64,000 bases of DNA, from the NCBI GenBank assembly GCA_037693485.1, contig CM075345.1:6775501-6839500 (forward strand). Direction: 5' to 3'. Numbering within the stretch: position 1 is the first letter of the stretch; each line of letters starts with the position of its first letter. Shown here in pieces: positions 55,033-64,000 of this stretch. This stretch comes from Kitagawia praeruptora (taxonomy: Eukaryota > Streptophyta > Magnoliopsida > Apiales > Apiaceae). The notes beneath the pieces are model-generated. The model saw only the letters and a program-made list of their open reading frames with translations, was not told the DNA's origin and made no database searches. A program made the position numbers and the translations under genes.

Positions 55033-58000
55033 GAGATGGAGGAAGAGATTCGGGGAATTATTCGTCGGAAGGTATAATTGTTTTCGTGTTTTAATTATGT
55101 AATCTTCGTATAAAATTCGTAGTAAATTTGAGTTTTATTATGTAATTGTTGTGATTGAATTAGTATAAATTGTGATATTATCGTTGTAATTGTATTGATT
55201 TAAATTGCGAGTTAATTATTAATTTCGTAATTAGATTAATGTAGTAAGTTAAGAATATTAGTTGAATTTCCGTATTTAATTCGGAGGAGTATAATTGCTA
55301 TTTATAATTGTGGTGATTTAATTGGAGTTAAATTGTGAGTATATAGCTTAATTGTAGTAGTTTAATTATTAAATTAGTATTTGTTGCAATTTTATTAATT
55401 GTGAAATTTCGAGTATTGTTTAGTTGTTGTAAGTTTAATTAAATTTAAATTGTGAGTTAATTGTTAATTAATGGTAAGTTAAGTTGCTAATTATAATGGT
55501 TGGGATTAGTCGTGGGCCCAATTATATGTTCGGGTTCTGTGATTGTTAATTGATAACTACTAATTGCCTATTGTTATTGTTATATAATATGTGGAGTTTA
55601 TATGAGTTACTAGTTGTAAATGTGTAAGTGCTAAATGCTAATTGTCGTAAGTCGAGCTAAAATATGTGTTAAATGCCTAAATTGACAATTACTTGGTGAT
55701 GGTTATATGTGGCTAATTGAGTATCGATAGTAGTAAATAGTACTTGGTATTTGTTTACAATTGGTCAAATGATTATCGATAATGGTTTTGGGTAGAAAGT
55801 TGAATTGTTATTGTTATAGGAGGTGTAAGTATATGAATGGCTAATTGGCTATGTGCTATATGGTATAAATCAAGTTATAGTATATGTTGAAAGTATAAGT
55901 GCCAACTACGTGGTGTTGGCTTAAATGTGGATAAACGTAGTTTACTTTTCTTACGTGTTGAGGTGCCGCATGTCTGGGCAGATACTTTTCCTTATGTGCT
56001 AGTTGCCGCATGTTCGGGCGGGTACTTTTCATTATTTGTTTACTTTTATGTTGCTGCAAGTTGAGGCAGCTTTTATTTTATCAAAAGCAGGGTTATAAAT
56101 TGTTTTGTTTGGCATGGAGGGGCTGAGCCCATAGTCCGATAAACGAATACTACATGCCGAAATTTTCTGAAAATCCCCTGCATTTAAATTTATTTAACTT
56201 ATTTGATTTCAATGGTTTAAAGGTATGATTTGGGTGTTAACTGTTTATGTGTATATGTGTTAAGTGATTTATTTCGAGGATTCATGTGCTAAGTGATTTA
56301 TTTCGAGGATTTATGTGTTAATTCAAGGATTATTTATAAACTTAGTTTTGTCATAGAATGACACTAGTATTATAATTGTATATGTTAAGTGAAGTTGACT
56401 AAATGTGTTATGTGCATTAATTGGTATTTGAGTAGTCAGCTATAGGGATAACAACTATAGTACGACTTTAGGTGACTCAGTGGTAATTCTGAATTGTGTC
56501 TACTCGAGATACGAGGTTGGACTGACGCGTGATCATAACTATTTCGGTACCATTAGGGCGTGATCAAGTGGAGCAACGTGTATCAAAAAGGAAGGATCGA
56601 GGCGTCGTGTAAAGTTCATGGAACTGCTTGGGCGAAACGCCAAGGATTTATTCGCGCTGTTCCGTTAGGTGCTAAGGACCAGAGGCAAGTTTATTATACA
56701 TACTCTATCGTTCAGAGTATATTTATTTTGAAATATATGAAATGTGTGGAATAAGACTTCAGTCCATATTTGCATGATTTCTTCTATCTTTATCTTGATA
56801 AATTGTTTACTTTTAAGTAAAATGGTTTGACTTGAAATATATGTGATATGAAGAGAGTGATATACTATAAAAGAGTAAAATGATAAGGGAAGGAATGGTA
56901 TCAGTTGTTATTATGGTTATTTTTATGATATTATGTTATCAGTTGATATCTAAAGTTATTTTGTAATATTACCGTTATGTGTAAATTGAGGATATTTGAG
57001 TTCTAAACTCTTTCAGATGTTATTAATAAATATTTTGTTATATAAGGGGACAAGGGTTGAGGTTTACAGATTTTCTTAAAAAGTGATTTACATGTTAAGT
57101 ATTTTAGTTGGTGTAATTTAAATGTATGGATATATGAAAGGAAAAGTGGAAGGGGTTATCTTGAGAGGTATATTTTCGAAAACCCGGACAAAGTTTTTAG
57201 AAAGAATTTCGCAATAATTAACCTAATGGCAACATCACCAATAAACTAGTGTTTATTTAATTATTAGATACCTCTCGAAGCATCTACTAATTAAATAAAC
57301 CTTATTCGTCTAATTAAATTTATTTAATTAGATGAATATTATTTTTAAAATATTTTCTTAAAATCGCTTTGTTCCGGAATAATAATAAAGATATTTCGAT
57401 GGTTATGAATGAGACATTTTTGGTTAAAAATGTCTGGAATGATAATGATAAATGTTATTTTAATGGTTATTTAATTCAATGAATATTAATTATAATATTC
57501 ATTTAAAAGGGATTATTGAATAGTTATTCTTTAGATATTCTAAGTGTTCTAAGGGTGATTATATATTGTTAAAAGGTTGTTTAAGGAATTTCATAGTGAA
57601 ATGAATGTATGTCTTGAATTGATATACCGTATGAATGTTTTCAAATGATTATAATATGGAAATGTGAATGGAAATTGAAATGGAAAAATGTGGAATGATA
57701 TTTGTATAAAGGGAATAATGATTGACAAAGGGGAATTGCAACAGTAAGCGTAGGAGGCTGTGTGCTGCACAGTCCAGCAATCAATATTTTAATTCGGCCC
57801 AAGAGTTGCCGAAGGAGGATGTAGTGATAGACCTTCCTCCAGGGGGATGTAGTGGTGGACCTTCCTCCTTCTACCGGTAGTAAAAAGGGACGGGTACGGA
57901 GGACGACTGATCATCGTGCCTCACGTATTCGGCAACAGTGAAAATCCCCAAAACTTAAAAGAAAGAATTGATAATGGTTACAGAGTTGTGTACTGAAAAA

Positions 58001-58755
58001 GGAAAATGGTATGAAATGATGGAATTGTTTTACAGTAAGAAGAGAAACTGATATTATATTATCAATAAGTAAGTGATTTCATATTGAATAACCAGTAAGT
58101 TTATGTTGGTGTATTACTGCGCAAACAAGATATGGCTATTTAATTACCTTGTAACGACACCTTTTATATTATATTGGTACATTGTTCAGTTGATATTATT
58201 TTCAAACATTATACATTCCCTATAGAATTTCGTGGTTATAAATGTTCAAGAATGATATTAAGTATCGGTTGAATGTTGGAAACCCATACACCTGATGGGA
58301 TATTTTGTTAAACTCTAGTAATAACTTGCTGAGCAATTCTTTCGCTCATACTTGCTTGTTTTCAAATATTAACTTTTCAGTGGAAGGTAGCCGGACGAGG
58401 TTATCTGCATGGCTTAGATGAAGCGGGCAGCGTGCCCTTTTGAAGACGCTATGATCTAGAAAGTTTATATCTGGAGTAAGTTATATGTAAGTATATTGAT
58501 GTGTAATATATATGTTACTTTGCGCAAAATAGTATTAGTTGCTGGTGTACTTCTCAACGAAGTTATACTAGTAGTAAGGAGTTGATTCTTGTTTCTAGCC
58601 CTATAACCTAAAAGATGCTTGGTGGTTGGGGTCTCAAATGTTGTAACTCAATTATTAATGATTATAGATGGTTTAATGTGGTTAAACAGTTGATTTGTTA
58701 TTAAGGTTTTCCGTGTGACGACCAAATCCCTGACCCCGGATTTGGGGGCATTACA
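53931..58755 (+). mobile_element. Long solo-LTR-like element B, 4825 bp
   Basis: Begins TGTAATAACCCGAATTTTC and ends GACCCCGGATTTGGGGGCATTACA (TG...CA), with a perfect 5-bp TSD CTAAA (53926-53930 and 58756-58760). No ORF longer than about 116 codons and no pol motif, so it is a solo LTR or single LTR-like unit. A (GA)n microsatellite lies at 54985-55036. The 3' part matches elements A and C (for example a GCTGAGCA block and the terminal GGGGNATTACA). It is inserted in the LARD. Such TGTAA(T/C)...CC starts are known for long LTRs of plant Gypsy elements; the lineage is not determined here. Confidence 0.78.
54985..55036. repeat. (GA)n microsatellite
   Basis: Nearly uninterrupted GA dinucleotides within long LTR B. 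Confidence 0.95.
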
Positions 58756-59975
58756 CTAAAAGAAAAGATAAGTTCTACTTTCATTCTTTTACATATTCTC
58801 TGTCACACATGTTTTCTATGCATAAAAGGAAATTTATATAGCATCTAGCGAAAAACTTCATTGCGAAGTTCATCTTTTCAAATGGATCATTATCTTCTAT
58901 CACACATTAATTTATGTTCATTTGGATGTGCGTATCACATGATTTCACACTTGCATAGATTTATACACCAAGGGTCATCATGACATATATTTACTTACAT
59001 TATGCATGAGTTTCAAAATTATTTTCAAACTTGCTAGCTAATAAGTACTTAGACATAATATATGCCTCATAACGTAACCACTTGGAAAGACATAGTTACA
59101 ATTGAGGAGGTTTCTATAGCCTTAACTTGGTCCCTCTTGGGATACGCATATAAGATCATCTGCATCATATGGATTATAGGTTCACGTGGGAGAAGCCCCA
59201 TAGTTTATGGGCATGGTTTGGCAAAGTCCCATGGTTTATGGGCACGGTTTGGAAAAGTCCTATGGTTTATGGGCACATGTTCATGAAGTCTCGGAAAACT
59301 TAACAACATCTTGAGAGGTCCATTGTGATGGGTTCATGGAAATCTCTAAATGTTGTGGCATATTTCTTGAGGAGTGTGTTCGCCAAGGTTCTACTTGAGT
59401 GTGAAGGCAGTAATGGGTTTATTCATACAAAATCATATGCACTCGCATAATCATATTTGCATCTATGCATTATATATATATGTGCTATGTGCATTATATA
59501 TGTGAGCTACTTAGCTCATGTTACTAATCACTTTTTCTAGTTGTCTTGGTAGCACAGGGTTTTGGAAGATTGAAGCCTATATGCAACAGCTGAAGATTCA
59601 TGGCTTCACCCACAAGGATTCACATATGGAGGCCAACCTCACAAGGAAAAGAAATATATCGAGAAGTCAAGCTATGGTTTTCAAGGAAGAAGGCTGGAAG
59701 TTGGTAGGTTCAGGTGATAAGGATAAAAAGCTCATGATTGGAACTGGTACGCTATACATAGTCTAAAGTATGTGGAAGGAGTTCATTTAAGGATTCAGAT
59801 GGGGTACATATGTGGAAGCATTATGTTTCCTGTTTCTTACGCCGAGTTAGCTCATGTAAGCTTGGAAGCATGATGTGGAAGCTATGTATTTCTCTGAGGA
59901 AGATAAGGAAGGATTGGGCCTCGATTTATTTTGGTTCCTTTTGCATTCACTGGCTACAAGGAACCAGGGGGTAGT
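58756..59975. other. Noncoding 3' interior of the LARD
   Basis: No gene. A 31-bp unit CCATGGTTTATGGGCACGGTTTGG is repeated about three times at 59192-59275. The block CTGTTTCTTACGCCGAGTTAGCTCATGTAAGCTT (about 59829-59862) is the third copy of a module found at 41216 and 43007. The polypurine tract lies at 59960-59975. Confidence 0.65.
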
Positions 59976-60886
59976 TGTTGTGCCCAAAATTCTCCGTGGG
60001 CTTGATTTAAGGCCCATTAAGGTTATAGGCCCAATCTGTGTGGATATGGAAGAACATGATAGGTTAGGCATGGATGCATGGGCCCAATATGCCTTGGAGA
60101 TGTACTTGAAGAGGAAGATTTTGGCATCTAAGTTTGGGGTTCATTCATTCAGGGGTTTAGGTGTCTGAACCCCCAGGTAGGGGTACTACCGTATGGAGGC
60201 AGGATAGGGGTTCACCCGGGTGATAGGTCCCCAGACAGGGGTACGTGCACGTACCCCGAAGGTTTCCAGAAAAATGCACCAGCGGTCCCGCAGCCTCCTA
60301 AATTGAAGGAAATCGGATAAGGAACGCTCCAACAACTTAATGGATATCTCCTAAACATTAGGAACAGCCCAACAACATCAGTTATCATAGATAATCATTG
60401 TATATACATGGATTATGTATATATGTGGGGATATATGATGGAAAATCATATAAATGTGAAGATAATCATGGATTTATGATGGAGTAATGGTTGGATAATC
60501 ATGGCAGCAAGGATAAATGATAACTACAGGTCTGTTATGGAGGATTAGGCCTATCAAATCGTGGTTGGATTACAAAGAACTACATTGGACTTGATCACAT
60601 ATAAATATATGGGTATGTAGGCCATTTGCAAGGGTTGGACACATATACACACACCTCTAACACAGTTCTGGGCATCTTCTCCGATTGAGTAGGATTTACT
60701 CAGTCATAATCGCCCGGAGACCTTGCAAATTCAGTCCAAATACAGCCATAAACAACCATCCACTCTGGTAGTTGAACGCCGGGCTGTGAACGCTTGAACG
60801 CCGATTCTGTAGCCGGAAATCAAGCGATTCATCCGTTATTCCAGCGATATTCTCTCGAAGTGTTGTACCAAATTCCTCTCACAACA
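59976..60886 (+). repeat. LARD 3' LTR
   Basis: 911 bp, same length as the 5' LTR, with about 31 substitutions and no length change. Followed by the TSD GTACC. Confidence 0.93.
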
Positions 60887-60891
60887 GTACC

Positions 60892-61070
60892 GATAAATCT
60901 TTAATCAAATGAGTGATAATCAAAAGTCAATGACCGCACCAAATCATTAGTAAAACGGACAAAAAATCACTAGGGGTCACTGATTCACTAAACTCATTAA
61001 GTGATGAGTTGTCCTTATTACCACGAAATTGTATTAGAAGTGAAAAATTGAGCAAACCATTGCCTTGTGA
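60892..61070. other. Short spacer
   Basis: Unassigned sequence between the LARD and the next long LTR; no gene. Confidence 0.5.
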
Positions 61071-64000
61071 TGTAGCACCCCCAGATCCGGGGTCCGGGAT
61101 CGGGTCGTTACGGTCTTATTTTCCATGATTAATACTTTACTTGAGTCCACAATAAATAAATCACCTGCTGTGACCCCACAATAATAACCACTCACACACA
61201 CACAGTTATAGTCCCAGAGATGAAATTGAAATAAGTCTTGCATTACTGGTTACGAATAAAAGTTATTACAAGCCAAAAGGATAACATCATAAGTTTAAAA
61301 GTTTTGCCGTTGATTAATCATTATTGATACATATAAGTAAACTGGAAATCAAGGCTGCTGAGCTATGCTACCTCAGCAATGGCAGCGATGATATCAACGG
61401 GGAGCCCTGCGGGGCGGGTAACCTGCTTGCGCCGAGTGCGCCTGACGCGGGCCATGTGACCTAGCTGTTGTTGTGACATAATAAATAAGCAAGGGTGAGC
61501 AACAGCCCACCAACAATATATAACTGTGCAGTAATATATATAAGCCAGTTCAAAGATATGTTTGAAATCATATGCCATGCATTAGAGAAAATATTGCCAG
61601 TTTAATATAAAGGATGAAGTTACAAGGTAACTCAATAGGTGTATATTTTGTGGAAGCATATGCTATGCCAAAATAAGCAAGATAGCATCATTTTCATAAA
61701 AATAGGAACTTGCAGAATGATATTGCAATTCCAGTTTGAAATACTTTTCAACTCTGCCAACTATGATGATGTTGCAGAAAATTTCCAACATTGAGTGATG
61801 AACTAATACGGGAGCATTGCCGCGCCAGATGCCCTGACATTTACGGGGATCAGTCGTATGTCATGCATCTCATCAGTCGTTCTCTACATGTAGAAGGTAG
61901 CTCCGACGGATTTACTTGTCTACCGCCTTCTGGAACTCCTAAGCCAACGGGTGGGCTATTGCTGGACCGGCGCCACTCGGCCACTTACGCGTCTCCTAGT
62001 TCATTCCACATCCATAACTTTGAAACGTAAAGTTCGTCCCCCTTTCCCCAAGTATAATACTTGTTGATAAAACTCCACAAGGTAGTCATATCTAAATGGA
62101 AAGGAAAATTTACCAATATTTCCCAAGCTGTTGCTTGTTAATGGATAATGACTTGTTCCAACATTCTTACCCCTCGAATAATGAGTGGGTACACGTAATG
62201 CCATGAATAACAGCAACCAAGTTGCGAGTGAACGAATAATTTATGACCGGGCAGTCACAAGATAAATAACATTCCTCAAGTAGGGTTCCCTTATAATAGA
62301 ATCGAAGGGAGAATGGAATCACTGAGAACCTTCCTTGATAATATAATAATAATAATAGGACTCTGAAATAATTTATATAATATTTGAGGGTTGATGATAC
62401 TATGTGAATGAAACCAAGTATCTTTGAAACGAGTTAGAAGAATTAAATAAATATTCCAAGAATATTTATTAAGTCATAGATATTGAAAAAGGGTTGCTCG
62501 GAATAATCTTTGAATAAATATTTAGAATAATATTCATTGAACAAATAATGAATATTCAAATCAATAACAATGTTTATTGATGGAGTAACCGTCAGATGGA
62601 CATTGGAGATAATATTTATTGAATCAATAGAGAATATTCGACTCAAGAAGGGTACATATTGATGGAATAATTATCGACTTAATATTTGGGACAATATTCA
62701 TTGAATAAATAATGAATATTCAACTTAATAATATTTATCGAAGAAATGATTATCTAATGAATATTTGAAATTATGTTCAATAATTGAATCGAATTTAAAT
62801 AAAGGTCGAAGGTAATATTCCTTATCTCAAGGGAATATTCAAAGTAATATTTATCGAATAACTGGAGTTTGAATCAATGTTCAACTGATATTTATAAAAT
62901 AAATAGAGATTGAATGAATATTCGAATTAATATTCATTTAAATAAATAAGGCTTGAATGAATATTAAAATAATATTCATTAAATAAATAAACTCGAATGA
63001 ATATTCAAAATAATATTTATCGAGTAAATAAGAATGAACATTCTATAATTAAATAACTTAACTGAGGGTTCGAAATAATATTCGAATATTTAATCGACTC
63101 TAGATGAATATTAAATATATAATATTACTCGAATAAATAAACATCTGATGGATAATCCGAATAATATTTATCAAATAATCTCAAGGGAATATACCAACAA
63201 TATTCGCCAGATAATAAATGGAAAATATTTACTTCGTTATTTTCCTCTGAAAATAATATCAATATATCAAGGAATAACGACTCCCGGTCTATAGTCAAAG
63301 AATGAGATTCAGATGCCCTTTGCTTAAGGGTCTTAGTAATTTCCGGCTTATAATTGATATACTAACTATCTAACTTATAAGCCAACAATAATTCAGGGAA
63401 CAAGCATTTTCAAAATAATTCGAGAACAGGCATGCATGCTATGGCATATGTATACTGAAAACACATACATATATATATATATATTCACAACAACAGCCTT
63501 TAAAAAGAAAGGTTCGAAAACTTGCCTGGAAATCGAGTACGAGTAGGGGTAGTAGTAGCGTGTCCCGGGTCAGCATGATGATCTATAATTAGCCAAGGCA
63601 TTCGGGATTAATCACTTAACACCTTTCAAAAGGTTACGTATAAACTTAACTTAAATCGAAACACGTTTTCAAGTCGTTTCGTTATACCCCTCTAATTCAC
63701 TCTTACTATTGCTTTTATTACCCGATACTTGTTCGTTACTAAAGCATGACATTACACTTACATATGGTAAGTATTTAAATCGTATAAGTTTTAAAGTCGA
63801 AAGATTAGACCTCGATATTTATCGATCGTTTTCTAAGTGGTTTACCAAAGTTATAACCAAGTATACCTCTTAGGGGTACTTTCGTACTTAACCATGATTC
63901 GAACATTTTTATAAAATCGGAAAACGATCCATTCGACATGCGGTCTTCTCCCACACCTTCCTTTTTATCTCTATTATTTAATTATCACGATTCGCCACTG
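61071..64000 (-). mobile_element. Long LTR-like element C, partial (runs off the window)
   Basis: Starts TGTAGCACCCCCAGATCCGGGGTCCGGG, closely matching the reverse complement of the 3' end of element B, so this is another member in minus orientation. It shares the AAGGGTGAGCAAC and CTGGACCGGCGCCACTCGG blocks with element A. From 62380 to 63230 it is a degenerate repeat of GAATATTCAAAATAATATTTATTGAATAAAT-like units. No coding region is seen. The other end and any TSD lie outside the window. Confidence 0.7.

Larger units (their letters stand above)
39086..60886 (+). mobile_element. Large noncoding LTR retrotransposon (LARD), with nested insertions
   Basis: LTRs of 911 bp at 39086-39996 and 59976-60886, TSD GTACC (39081-39085 and 60887-60891). 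A primer-binding site TGGCGCTAGAAGGAGGGG (40001-40018) follows the left LTR, and a purine tract GGAACCAGGGGGTAGT precedes the right one, so it lies in plus orientation. After removing the Athila-like element and long LTR B the interior is about 6.9 kb with no gag or pol. It is built of minisatellites and diverged repeats rich in GAACCCC-type words. This is the structure called a large retrotransposon derivative, which depends on proteins from another element. I count about 31 LTR differences, mostly transitions. Confidence 0.92.

Noticed and set aside
54752..55102. Arg/Glu-rich ORFs in long LTR B
   Set aside because: They are readings of the (GA)n microsatellite and its GC-rich surroundings.
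1..64000. CRISPR arrays, bacterial operons, rRNA genes
   Set aside because: The direct repeats are TE-associated minisatellites or LTRs; the window is plant nuclear DNA and no rRNA or tRNA gene was recognised.

Overview
This is plant nuclear DNA, most likely from a eudicot. The evidence is one intronless F-box/FBA gene, plant-type LTR retrotransposons (Copia, Tat/Retand-like and Athila-like Gypsy), an 8-bp-TSD hAT family, 9-bp-TSD Mutator-like elements, a Stowaway MITE, a TRIM and a nuclear copy of mitochondrial atp6. I cannot name the species. Nearly all of the window is transposable-element sequence; the only host gene I consider intact is the F-box gene at 12438-13655. All TE boundaries below were read by eye from terminal motifs and target-site duplications (TSDs).

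Region 1 (1-12.4 kb) is AT-rich and holds small DNA transposons: two MULE-type MITEs with a CCTCAGG palindromic terminus (2127-2328, 11283-11475), a hAT (2523-3054), a Stowaway (3715-3961), a 142-bp mitochondrial atp6 insert flanked by a 13-bp duplication (4342-4483), a tRNA-like SINE candidate, Helitron-like elements, a hAT (5621-7650) containing a second hAT-like element with a 176-bp tandem array, and a TRIM (9414-10022).

Region 2 (12.4-15 kb) has the F-box gene and, on the minus strand, exon-like remnants of an unidentified gene.

Region 3 (15-38.4 kb) is a nest. An isolated LTR (15020-15997) abuts a Copia element (15998-38348, TSD CAACA). Its gag is split by a long solo-LTR-like element (20331-37428). 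That element was itself hit by two MULEs (23464-24755, 25029-25876) and by an apparently intact 10,975-bp Tat/Retand-like Gypsy element (26340-37314, TSD CCACG, LTRs identical by eye). The Gypsy element has one uninterrupted 1907-aa gag-pol ORF on the minus strand. On the plus strand it carries a three-exon antisense gene with its own TATA box and a PF04195-like domain, preceded by tandem repeats and two copies of a perfect hairpin.

Region 4 (39.1-60.9 kb) is a second nest. The host is a noncoding LTR element (39086-60886, 911-bp LTRs, TSD GTACC; a LARD) full of minisatellites and repeated polypurine-tract-like modules. It contains an Athila-like gag-protease-only derivative (43952-52225, TSD AACGC) and a 4.8-kb solo-LTR-like element (53931-58755, TSD CTAAA). 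Region 5 (61071-64000) is the start of another long LTR of the same kind, in minus orientation.

Relative order follows from nesting and LTR divergence: LARD LTRs differ by about 31/911, Copia LTRs by 2/237, Athila-like LTRs by about 8/1275, and the Retand-like LTRs by none that I can see. The most unusual item is the potentially autonomous Retand-like element with its spliced antisense gene.
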